Shown piece after piece: positions 35,979 to 46,764 of a stretch of 64,000 nt of DNA (position 1 is the stretch's first letter; every line of letters begins with the position of its first letter). The DNA is from Nelumbo lutea (Eukaryota > Streptophyta > Magnoliopsida > Proteales > Nelumbonaceae): contig JAKGHH010000003.1 of NCBI GenBank assembly GCA_022828595.1, positions 51,387,759 to 51,451,758 of the forward strand, given 5' to 3'. The notes below the pieces were generated by a model that did no database searches, had not been told where the DNA came from, and worked only from the letters and a program-made list of their open reading frames with translations. The position numbers and the translations under genes were made by a program.

Positions 35979-38400
35979 TACAAGTGGTGCATGGTGCGTA
36001 ATGAGAGATTTTAACTCTTATGGATGCGTAGAAAATAAAAATGGACAAGTAGAAGTTAAACCAAGCCAAACTTGTGATTTTAATAACCTAGCTTATTGCA
36101 AATTGCAATCTCATTGAAATAGAAATGAATGGCCCACAATTCACATGGAAAAACAAGACTACTTGGGAGATGCTGGATCTAGTTAATGAAGAGTGGATGG
36201 GTATGCTTCCTAATGCTACTTCACATAATCTACCCTTCCTCTCTTCTAATCATTCCCCATTAATTCTTTATAAAGACTTCACCACTACTGGGGTCCCAAA
36301 CCTTTTAGGTTTGAGGCAATGTGTTGCTTTGAATTAATAAGTGTAAATGAGATCATTAGTCAAGTTTGGAGTCTTGATAGCAGTGGCTCTAGGGTGATTT
36401 AGTTCATCAATAAGAGAAATTTGCTAGTTCAAAAGATTAGAGAATGGAATAAAACCCAGTTTAGGGATATTTTTAAGAGGAAACAAAATATTTTAACTAG
36501 ATTGGAGAATGTTCAAAATCAAATTTCGGTTGGCTGTAACAACACGACTCTCATAAATATGAATGACAATGGGGCGGGGCAGGACTGGGTTTTGCCTGCC
36601 TCGTACCTGACCTCAAATTCAAATTCCCTGCCTTGAACCCCGATGGGGCTAAAAATCCTAACCCCATCCCCATCTCCACGGGGAATGGTTATCCTTGACT
36701 TTTCCCTACCCCGCCCCGGTCATTCTTGTATACTTAATTTGTTTTTTAATTTTTTTGATACCTTGCTAGAACTATTTTATATTATATATAATACTAGTGG
36801 GGACCAATGCGATGCACGTGCTTTATTAAGTGAAATCTAAATAATAGAAATGGTCATTTACTAAAATACCCCTTATAGTTTCATGGATTTACTAAAATCT
36901 ACCCTATAGTTAGCATTTTACTAAAACACCACTTATAATTTGCAATTGATTTAATTAATCTTTCATTAGATGACAGTGGAAAATGACAGTGTTGACCCTA
37001 ATGTTCATTTAAATAAATTTAATCAAAAGAAAATACCATTTTTTTCCTTAATAAGACATAGGTAACCACTCTATTCATTATATTTGGTTAATTTTATTTT
37101 CTATACAAAAAAGTGTTAAGGATATATTTGGAATAAAAAATATGGGCCTAATGGCAAAATAAACAATCCTTAATGAAAGATTGATTAAGTAAATAAGTTG
37201 TAAAATATATGAGATGTTTTAGTAAAATGAAAACTATAATGTAGGTTTAAGTAAATATGTAAAACTATAAGGTGTGTTATAGTAAATGACCCTAAGGCTG
37301 CGTTTGGAATCAGTGTAAAACGTCATCACACTGAACCAAAAAGTGACCGTTTTTTTTTTTTTTTTAATAGTGACGGGTGGAAGAGTGTAAAGTTTTACAT
37401 TGATAAAAGTTTTACATTGATAAAATCAATGTAGTTTTTACATCGATTATTGGTGTAAAACTTTAGAGGTGATGAGGTTTACATCTATTATTGACGTAAA
37501 ACTACACTCCATCCAAACGCACGCAAAACTGAATTGGAGCGTAGTTTTACGTCAATAATAATTGCACCCTCTTTCCAAATGCGTATAAAACTAAACTGGA
37601 GGTTTACATCAGTTCTTGATTTACATCACATCCAAATGTAGCCTAATAGAAACACATAAGAGCATACAATTGTTTTTATATTTTCAACTTTTTAAATAAT
37701 TAATAAGTATTCATATTTTATATACTACTTTTAGTGAATTTTTTATAATACAAAAAATAACAATAATTAATTTCAATTAGGATTATTCATTAAACTGATG
37801 AAACCGATCAACTCGACTTGAGTTGGTCGATTTTCTAGTATTTTAGGTTTGTTTTGGTTAAAAAATTTCCCAATTCAACCAGTTTAATCAATTTCACTTT
37901 GACCATTTGTAAACCAACCAAAATAAAACGACTTAACCATGGTTATATATTAATATTTATATTTTATATATAATTTTTAATATGACAAATTGGGAAATTT
38001 CCCATATTTCTTAATCTAAAATATTTTATATCATAAATCTAATTTTTTAATAGTTGCACTATAATTTTTAAAATTAAATTAACTTTTAAATCTTTTGAAC
38101 CAATTGGCCAAACCAAAAAATCGACCCGAACCGATACAATTTGAATGGGTCGGTTTTCACAAAAGGTCAATCGATTTTAATCAACCAATCCCCAACTTGA
38201 CCAGGTCAATTTGGTTGGCCAAATAGCCTATGACCGAACCGGACCAATTCATGAACACTCATGATTTCAGCTAAATCAATAGTCTCATCTCTAATAAATA
38301 ACAATAATTTAATCTCCAATAATTATTGAAAATTTATAGTGAAAATACACAATTATTAAAAATATATTGATAATGAAAAATACAATAAGTACTAAAAATT
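35979..38400 (+). repeat. 2.4 kb direct duplication, copy 2
   Basis: Parallel to 30725-33098. It keeps about 40 bases (36527-36567, GGTTGGCTGTAACAACACG) deleted from copy 1. It joins at its 5' end to LINE RNase H text and at its 3' end to LINE zinc-binding text. Confidence 0.92.
37296..37643. mobile_element. Tourist-like (PIF/Harbinger) MITE, copy 2
   Basis: Ends GGCTGCGTTTGGAATC and ATCCAAATGTAGCC with a TAA duplication at 37293-37295 and 37644-37646. Duplicated along with its surroundings from or to 32017-32338; it has an extra short tandem of TTTTACATTGATAAAA. Confidence 0.88.
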
Positions 38401-39128
38401 TTTAGTCAATTACTTCTAGAATGGATCCTGAATAGTGAAAATACACAATTCTGTTATGGAGAATTATCAACAATTCCATTCCAGTCAAAGAGAATATTTT
38501 TCTGCCAAATGGATGTTGAGACTGTTCATCATTTATTTCTAGAATGTCCCTTTCCTTGGAATGTTCAAACTCCTGCTCCAATGAAAAAAGTTTCAAAAAC
38601 AATAGTATTTCAAATCATTGGGTCATTAGGAAAACCAATAGTATTTTTTAAAATAATTTTTCTTCTCAATTAAACGTAACACCTGAACCTCCTCTTTAGA
38701 TATGCTTGCAAATTAAGGAAAATACTGATTGGGGAAGAATCAACCAATTTTCATACTCTACAAATTGCACAACTTTTTGCTATCTATAAAGGAACTTTGA
38801 TCGCGCAAACTCTTGGAAAATCACATCTTTTGGTCTGTTCTGACTCCCAATCAGTTATACAAGCACTTCAGCATCATTCCTCTATACATTCGTGTCTTAT
38901 GAGCCTCTCAATAGAGACTATTGAGACAAAAAATTTACTGTTTTCTTTTGGAACGATTAAGTTACGGTACAGTATTATGTTCCTGCTCACACCGAATAGC
39001 AAAATTAGGTAAACAGTATGGAATCAGTTGTATTATATTAGTACCTTCCTTTTTATCCTACTCTACAAAATTTTGTATTTTATTTATTCCCTTAGTTAAT
39101 ATAATTTTTTACTTGTCAAAAAAAAATT
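38401..39128 (+). mobile_element. LINE copy B 3' end
   Basis: The zinc-binding text at 38456-38640 repeats that of 35575-35760. RNase H follows with TLQIAQLFAIYKGTLIAQTL and LLVCSDSQSVIQALQHH (38761-38880). The 3' end has an A-run at 39119-39126. The reverse transcriptase present in copy A is missing here. Confidence 0.8.
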
Positions 39129-39179
39129 GTAATTTCTAATAAATATCTCCCGTCAATATTTCCAATGCATGATGTGCGT

Positions 39180-39548
39180 GTGAGGACGGACAGCAAGGTC
39201 TATAGACTCTGTTCGACGGACAGCTTCTGCCAAGTATTCATCTGACTTCATCAATCATTCTCATCAAGGTAGACGGCACGTCGTCGGCACCAAAACCAAT
39301 CCCATCCATCCATATCATCCAGTCAACTTTGGTCTAGACTAGCCTCGTCACTCGTAAATTCTAGAGACGACCCACCCCATCATATACTTCTCCTTCTCAA
39401 ATTATATCATATCTTCCCTCCTATATCTATAAACGCATCATCAATCGATTTCGCCAACCAGTCTAGAGACTCTAGACTTAATTAACATTCATTGATGATC
39501 ATCTTCATCTTCAGCTTTACCCAGTAAAATAGTACTCTTCCACCCTCC
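39180..39548 (+). promoter_or_regulatory. Putative promoter and 5' UTR of the PLA1 gene
   Basis: A TATA-like TATAAAC lies at 39428-39434, about 115 bases before the ATG. An ACGT core (GGCACGTCGT) lies near 39275, and GTCTAGAGACTCTAGAC near 39461 is an imperfect palindrome. The transcription start is inferred, not seen. Confidence 0.45.
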
Positions 39549-42500
39549 ATGACCATGGCCATGGCCATTCCCATCCCTCCTTTTGACATGCTTTTCACCT
39601 TTAAGGAGGGACGACACTACAGGTACAGCTCGCTCGACGCGTTGCAGTCCAGAAAGCCCAATCTGCTGGCAGCGGTTTCCGCCCAGAACTCGCCATTTTT
39701 AGGCTTTGATTCCTCCAGAGAGCTTTTCGCTACCAGGAGGCCGCCGGCGGTGATTGCTGGGGTCTTGTCTAGGACGACAAACGATGACTACTCCATGTCG
39801 TCGATCATCACCGAGCTTCAAAGAGAGAGGTTGCAAGAAGAAGAACAAGTGGAGGAAGAGGAGGTTACAACAGCGACGCGACCCAAGAGACGCATAGCAG
39901 ACTTCTGGCGTGAGATCCATGGCCAAGGCGACTGGACTGGTATGCTCGACCCAATCGATCCCCTCTTGCGCTCCGAGCTCATTCGCTACGGGGAGATGGC
40001 ACAAGCTTGCTACGACGCCTTCGACTATGACCCTTCCTCCAGGTACTGTGGCAGCTGCCGATTCATGCGTCGCAAATTCTTCGACTGTCTGGGGATGGCC
40101 AACTTCGGCTACGACGTTTCTCGCTACCTCTACGCCACCACCAACATCAACCTCCCCAACTTCTTCAAGAAGTCTCGGTGGCCCAAGGTTTGGAGTCGGA
40201 ACGCCAACTGGATCGGCTACGTCGCTGTTTCTAACGACGAGACCTCGGCGAGCCTCGGCCGCCGTGACATAACCATCGCCTGGAGGGGCACCGTAACACG
40301 GCTCGAGTGGATCGCCGACCTGATGGACTTCCTCCGGCCGGTTTCCTCCGACAAGATCCCGTGCCCCGATCCGTCCGTCAAGGTCGAGTCGGGGTTCCTG
40401 GACGTCTACACGGACAAGGACGAAACGTGTCGGTTCTGCAAGTACTCGGCCCGGGAGCAGATCCTAAGCGAAGTCAAGAGGCTGACGCAGCAGTACCCAG
40501 ACGAGGAGCTGAGCATAACCATGACCGGCCACAGCCTGGGTAGCGCGCTAGCGATGCTGAGCGCTTATGACATAGCAGAGACGGGCGTGAACGTGACGGG
40601 GGACGGCCGGGCAGTTCCGGTAACCGTTTTCTCGTTCTCGGGACCGAGGGTCGGGAACGTGAGATTCAAGGAGCGGGTGGAGAGGTTGGGGGTGAAGGTG
40701 CTGAGGGTGGTGAACGTTCACGACACGGTGCCCAAGGTTCCGGGAATACTGTTCAACGAGCATGCGCCGGAGTTGGTGCACCGGTTTGCGCAGTGGTTGC
40801 CGTGGTGTTACTCGCACGTCGGAGTGGAGCTCACGCTGGACCACAAGCACTCTCCCTTCCTCAACGGCACCGGCGATCCCTCCTGCTTCCACAACCTGGA
40901 GGCTCTGCTGCATTTGCTCGACGGGTTAGTCTTATCTTTTCTCCTTTTCTTCGAGGTTATTTCCGGCATTTTCCATTTATTCTCCAACTCATGAATCCTG
41001 ATAGGAATTAGGAAATGCTAAAATGGAGAGAAGGAACCCAATACACAAAGAGGCAAAGGCAACAATAACGGCTAAAAGCCTGAAACAGTAAAATGCAATA
41101 ATCAAGATGCTGCTGACTTGACACCAGAACATCATCGTCAAGGGCCCATGGTTCCTCTGCGTAATCGTGGGACCCACAACTGCAAGGTGTGTAACATCCA
41201 ACGGCTGGGACTGGGAATATCAACTTAAGATGGAACAAGTTGCTCCTGACCGTTGGATGGAGGAACAGAAGGAAAACGGTCAACCCATACGAGACAGTCG
41301 CGTTACGCGTGGTGGGTGTTGAGACCACATTTCCGCCCCCACAACTTTCCGCCCCATAATGACACACAGCACATCCCCGCTGTGTTTTGGAAACATCTTC
41401 CTGGTACATCAATACACAGCGGAAATGTGTCGTGGGGCGTTGTGGGGTGGGACGTCGTGAGGCGGAGATGTGAACTCGTGGGTGTTAGGCATAGAAGTCA
41501 CTAGACAGACACAGACCAGACCAGCTATTGGCGTTATTATTATTATTTTTTAATTTTTAAAGTTTTTTACTCATGGGTCATTAAAAAACAGAAATGCAAA
41601 TGGTATCTGATTAGAATATCAACATCCGATCTGTTGATAATTGGGTCAAACATTGATCCACCATAATTTGATTCGATCAGATCCAGAAATCTAATTATCT
41701 ATTCATCACATTCCGGAAAGACTTCGACAGATCAATCCTCGGTGAATTTTAACCCAATTGGTTGGTTACCGCTTACCACTTTTGTATGATGCCAGTTGGT
41801 TAGTGCAAGTATTGAAATAGGGAAAATCTATGATGCTTGCAAGATTAAGTATCGGGTGTATCGAATCCCTATCGATGCATTCAATAGAGAGACTGATATA
41901 AAATCAATTTATAAAATTTAATACTTTGGAATTATGAGTTTTAATTGACAGACTGATACTCAACTTGAAATTATCAATTTAATGGGATCTTTAGGGATGT
42001 AATTATTTTATTTATTGTGATTTTAAGAAAATTGGGGCCCATAATTAATTTGAAAAAACATTATTTTCTTAATTTTTTTGGTACAGTAGTTTCTTAAAAT
42101 TGAATCTATTTTCATCATCACACAAAGAAGTTATTTATTTTGCAAAAGCAACTTTTCCTCAAATTGAAATTATTAAACAATCCTTTTCAATGCACTCGAA
42201 ATGGTTGGTGATGACTTTCAACCTTGACATGTGAAATAAAAATGATTTTTAGAATGGTTACTTTTTTGATAATTATTTTATTATATTTACTCCCAGCACA
42301 AAAATCATGCAAACATCATATCAACACAACATTTAGCTGAATATAAGAAATATATTATGTTGAATTTATGGGGATATATTTTCAATTTATGGCTAGATGA
42401 TATGCCATCATGTTATTTGCATCGTTTTTTGCTTTCACGAAATCTCATCTCCTAAAAACATGTGATTCAATATTCATGTGATCATGATGAAGATTCATGA

Positions 42501-43889
42501 GTTGTATAGAATACACTTCTTTACTAGATGGCATGATTATGAAATGGGTCCGGTTATGATATCAAAAAAGATATGTTATCTGAAATCTTTTTTATCAATC
42601 AATTGGTATCATAAACGTGATAGCCAATCAAGTGTTATTTATCAAAATTCATAAATGGATTTTGATTGGTCAAAACTCTTTTGGTATCATGATTTTTCCT
42701 TACAAAAACATTTGCCTTCACAACTCTTGCATTTGTCATATAAGAGTGGAATATGTATGAATTTTTATTTTCATTTCACTTACATAGAAAAGAAATGACT
42801 GGCACTTATTTCTTTTTAGTTTTTACTTGTATGAGAGTATATGCTATGCATGTGTGTACGCAAGTACATCAAAAATTTAAGCTAACAATATCTTATTAAA
42901 TTTAACTTTTATAACCTACACAAAAATCAAGGCAAGTATTTGCATTATAATAGTATAGATGACTTCTGAACCACTAAAGAGCTGTCAATCTGTTGGATCT
43001 GGTTTGAGATAAGGGTTTAGTAGTGTCAAGTTGATTAATAACCAGTTTTATAAGATAGACCTAGAACCAAACCAATTGTTCATTGAAATAATTGGGTTTA
43101 ATCGGATTAGGCCCAATTATACTTAATATCTATAATTGGGTCTGATATTAACAACTTACGACTCCATTTTTAATAAACAAATGTCTTTAATCAAAATTAT
43201 CTTATATTTTATGAAATTTAACCCTTTACACATAAAAATAACAGAAATTACAAGAAAAACAAGGAACATTTACATTGCTTATATATAAATCGTTTGAAAC
43301 AGCAGGAACTGGTATTGATCCACTTATTAATCGGGGATACAAACAAAGAACCAGAACCAACATAATCGGTTTGGCCGGTTCAGTTCTATTATTGGATAGA
43401 CCGATCCATTGACAGCTCTAGAGAAGTAGCCAAAATAATGGGACTAAAAAATTCTCAGAATTGACAAATTCAAACCTACCGTCTACCGAAATTAAAATTC
43501 CCAAGTGAGACAACTTTTGAGAGATGTAGTTATTATATTTAGTGGATCAGCTTCTTCTTTCATTTTATTGCTTGAGTTCATCAATCAATCAATCAATCAT
43601 ACATGTATATATGGCCTTAATTAACTTTGAAACACGTACGTACAGGTACCATGGGAAGGGCCAAAGATTTGTGCTTTCAAGTGGAAGGGACCCTGCGTTA
43701 GTGAACAAAGCCTCTGACTTCTTGAACGATCACTACCTGGTTCCACCTTACTGGAGGCAAGATGAGAACAAAGGAATGGTGAGGAACCAGGAAGGACGGT
43801 GGGTGCAGCCAGAAAGGCCAAAGCATGAGGACCATCCATCTGATATTCATCATCACCTTCGGCAATTAGGTCTAGCCAAGGATGTATAG
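39549..43889 (+). CDS. PLA1-Igamma: Chloroplast phospholipase A1-Igamma / DAD1-like lipase
   Basis: A class-3 lipase of the plant PLA1-I group, which removes the sn-1 acyl chain of plastid glycerolipids and can feed jasmonate synthesis. Exon 1 is 39549-40924 and exon 2 is 43646-43889. The intron of 2,721 bp uses GT/AG and splits a Gly codon. The product is 539 residues, the usual size for PLA1-Igamma. The first ~110 residues are variable and fit a transit peptide (inferred). The catalytic core begins near RSELIRYGEMAQACYDAFDY. The nucleophile is Ser329 in GHSLG; the family's usual GHSLGGA reads GHSLGSA here. Likely triad partners are Asp392 (VNVHD) and His448 (CFHNLEALLHLL). Exon 2 encodes the conserved tail with PPYWRQDENKGMVR and GRWVQP. 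The start has several nearby in-frame Met codons (residues 1, 3 and 5), and I took the first. The coding sequence is far richer in GC than its surroundings. Intron retention would end the protein at 40994. Confidence 0.95.
40925..43645 (+). other. PLA1 intron (2,721 bp)
   Basis: Donor GTTAGT, acceptor GTACGTACAG. The first 600 bases are moderately GC-rich and include a fold-back at 41331-41460. The rest is AT-rich with GGTCCGGTT-like degenerate repeat text near 42970-43420. No gene is inside. The long minus-strand reading at 41008-41412 has no family resemblance. Confidence 0.85.
41331..41460. repeat. Imperfect inverted repeat in the PLA1 intron
   Basis: The left arm CCCCCACAACTTTCCGCCCC, then GACACA and CCCGCTGTGT, is matched in reverse by ACACAGCGG, TGTGTC, then GGGGCGTTGTGGGGTGGG, with a ~25-base spacer. 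It could be a small MITE or a regulatory hairpin. Confidence 0.55.
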
Positions 43890-44635
43890 TCTCTCTCTCT
43901 CTGTCTCTCTCTTCTCATGTGAATTAATGGGTGGAATTAGAATGAAATATTTAGCAATGTATTTATATGGCGTGCCCAAGCCCATTTTCCTATAAAAAAT
44001 AGTGATTGGTTTTGAAATATTTCAAATATTTGGCTTTCAAACCAAGGGGATGTTTGGAACCGTGGCTGTTTTAAAAAAAAAGGTGTCATGTCAGATTCAC
44101 ATAGACGTTTCAACAAATTTTCATGTATCTCATTGTTTGGTTCAACCGATTATTAAAAAGTCAGGTATGCCTAAAAAATCGGGACCCCACCGATGCATTG
44201 ATGAACCATTTTCCCCAACGGTTGACTAATGTGTATCCTATGTGGTGCTTATCTGTCGGCACATACATCAAAAACGGTGATGAAAATCACCTTACCAAAC
44301 AACATAGTGTTCACTGCCTACGTGGCAGAAGTGTTTTTTTTTTTTTTTTTTTTTTGAAAAACAGGTCTTGGAAGCATAGGAATTTTTTCTTGAAAATTGG
44401 TCCCAAAAAGTGCCCACGATTTCAAACACCATGCAAATTATATCCATGTTTGGGAGGGCTGAAGCTTTGGTTGAGTTACTTTGGAGAAGCTGCTAAAAGA
44501 AGATTCAATGAAAAAACCAAGCTTTGGCTGTGATTTTTCACCAGTAGCATTAGGGTGGGGACTTTAGAAAGCCAAAAACCAACACGGGAAACCCAATCAG
44601 GAGGGCTTCCATGATGTGTCTTCTGGTGTCGCATG
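43890..44635. other. PLA1 3' UTR and intergenic DNA
   Basis: A CT-repeat follows the stop. The 3' UTR probably ends near 43980-44000. No gene was seen in the rest; a T-run occurs at 44335-44355. Confidence 0.5.
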
Positions 44636-45024
44636 TAGGGGTGTCAATTAGACTGGATTTGGTCCAATCTGATTCAGTCTAATGTGAATCCATTACAAAT
44701 GGACATGGTCCCATGCAGTCCAATGAATATTTTGGGCCATTTTGGACCGGTCCAGAGACTGTTCAATCTGTTCAAATTCCTGTTAATTTAGGTTAGTTTC
44801 AATTCAAACCTGATCCATTGACACCTATGTTCTTATCTTCTATCGATGGACCAGATATTGGCTCAATCCAATATAAAATTATTATGGACAGATCAGGTCC
44901 AATCCAATATATCATATTAGTCTGTCCATCCAAATTCAATATGTTTTATTGTTCCATCCAATTCGTTCAAATTAATTTTGATTTGGGTGGGATCCTACCC
45001 AAAACCAGTCCATTGATAACCCTA
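44636..45024 (+). mobile_element. hAT-type MITE (TAGGGGTGTCAA family), 389 bp
   Basis: Starts TAGGGGTGTCAATTAGAC and ends GTCCATTGATAACCCTA. Flanking 8-mers GTCGCATG and ATTGCATG match at 6 of 8. It is close in sequence to 23913-24286. Confidence 0.85.
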
Positions 45025-45794
45025 ATTGCATGAGCCTGTTTGATAAAGATAGAGAAAGTTGAAATACAAGTCGAAAAATCAACTTTCCAGTGAAGCAATC
45101 ATCATAAGGAGCTTCTTAAAAGTGGCTCGTCAACGCAGATCAATCATCACAAAAGTCCTCCCAAATGGACTCATAATACCCACACTTGAAAACAACTTTC
45201 CTTTTCCTTTTTCTTGTTATTTTTTCTTTTCTTTCTTTCTTTATTTCTTTCTGTAATTTTTAAATAGACAAACGGCAAAGTTGCTTGATTGAAATTTCAC
45301 AAGAAAATTATCAATTACAATAGGTTTAATTCCTTGTTCCACATAAAAATCACATTTACAAGTGATTTTCCCTGTGTGTGCTCCAAGGACAATCATGTAC
45401 AACTGACAAAAAATGAAAAATGTTTATACCCTTTTCTTTCACTGTTGAGTTCATCTCATGCGAGTTTATTTTTCTGCAAGGTTTGATTTGGTCATGATGT
45501 TCTTAAACCAAATGATTAAAATACGCAATGCTTTTTGTTGATGTTGCAGTGAAAACGTTATGATGTTCTTCAACTTCCCTGTTTATAAGCTTGTGAAAGT
45601 CTATTTTCTATGAGTTATGGAAGAACAAGCAACATTATTTTTACTTTTTAATCCCAACTCTGCAGCCATTATTTATATATTTTTACAAAGGATCCTAATG
45701 TCCCAAAATCTCCTTTCAAGAAATGAACCAATCCCTTTCATCTCCATTCCTAATATGTTAAGTCAAGTGAATTATACAGGCTGATGGTGACTAT

Positions 45795-45890
45795 GTGGCT
45801 TTGTAGCTGAGACTTGGGATCAAATTCTGCTCTTGCGAAGGTTGGGGGTTATGGGTAGGGGAAAATAAGGAAAAAAAAAAGGGTAAGTAT
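45795..45890 (+). mobile_element. SINE-like fragment, plus strand
   Basis: TGTAGCTGAGACTTGGGATCA followed by GGGGGTTATGGGTAGGGGAAAA matches, in the opposite orientation, the SINE at 46577-46740. An A-run follows. Confidence 0.45.
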
Positions 45891-46000
45891 CAAATTCTAC
45901 ACAGGCTACCCCGTGTTGTGTAGTTTAATGAAGTAAAAAAAAAAAAAAGGAAAAATAAGAATTAGAAAGGCCCATATTGAAAATCTTCTCTAGAAGGCAA

Positions 46001-46470
46001 AAGGAATGGCAATGGGGCGAGTCTCTCCCCATCCCCGTCCCTGCTAACGGGGATAAGGTTATCCCCATCCCCGTTCCCGCTAACGGGGATAAGGTTATCC
46101 CCATCCCTGTCCCCACAGGGATCCCCATTCCCCGTGATTTTTTATAATGTTAAGTATTTTGTTTTTGCTTTCTATTTTATTTAAAAAAATAAAAATAAGA
46201 TAATTAAAATTTACAATCCTATTAGAAAAGATTCATACATATTCAACCATATTTTTAAAATATCAATATATAGATGTATGTGTACATATATACATATATA
46301 ACATATGCATACATATATATTAGTGGGGATCCCACAGGGCGAGGATCGAGATCCCCGCAGGGCGGGGAGTGCTCTCCTCGTCCCCGCCCTGTCCCCGCTA
46401 ACGGGAATGAAAATTTCTCCATCCCTATCCCCACAAAGGAAAAATCATCTCCATCCCCTTCCCATCCCTA
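46001..46470. mobile_element. GC-rich hAT-type MITE (TAGGGATGGCAANGGGG family)
   Basis: The left end AAGGAATGGCAATGGGGCG pairs with the right end CCCATCCCTA. Flanks GAAGGCAA and AATGGCAA match at 6 of 8. It contains CTAACGGGGATAAGGTTATC twice in tandem. A relative lies at 52199-52734. Confidence 0.7.
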
Positions 46471-46576
46471 AATGGCAATGAAAGTCAAAAAGCATTAATA
46501 GAAGAATATGTAATTAAGAGACTGATGAATGACATACTTTTCTAGATCACGGTTTTACCTTGCAATTAAAGGTTCT

Positions 46577-46740
46577 TTTTTATTTTTATTTTTTGCTCCA
46601 AGGGGCTACACAATGAGGGGAGGGGGGTAGACTATCCCCTATCCCCCAAACCCATAAACCCCTCAGCCTAGGTATAGATGGGATTTGATCCCAAGTCTCT
46701 ACTACAACCAGCAAGAGACTTTACCAACCTGCTAGTTGGC
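46577..46740 (-). mobile_element. tRNA-related SINE, minus strand, with target duplication
   Basis: On the minus strand the head has a near A box (TAGCAGGTTGG) and near B box (GGATCAAATCC), and the element ends in an A-rich tail (T-rich at 46577-46594 on the plus strand). It is bounded by the duplication ACCTTGCAATTAAAGGTTCT at 46557-46576 and the same sequence with an ATA insert at 46741-46763. The layout is that of a retroposed SINE. Confidence 0.85.
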
Positions 46741-46764
46741 ACCTTGCAATATAATTAAAGGTTC

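Noticed and set aside
39699..40913. Long open frames in other phases and on the minus strand across the PLA1 exon
   Set aside because: They are shadows of a GC-rich coding exon whose own frame matches the PLA1 family throughout.
41008..41412. A 134-residue minus-strand open frame in the PLA1 intron
   Set aside because: Its composition is explained by the GC-rich hairpin region; no domain, no splice context and no family resemblance.
43542..43645. Start of the PLA1 exon 2 open frame taken as an independent small gene
   Set aside because: The frame before 43646 is intron; the acceptor ACAG and the matching phase join it to exon 1.
45032..45175. Possible Tourist-like element (GAGCCTGTTTGAT ... 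CAAATGGACTC) next to a hAT MITE
   Set aside because: The ends are only roughly inverted and no 3-bp duplication is readable.
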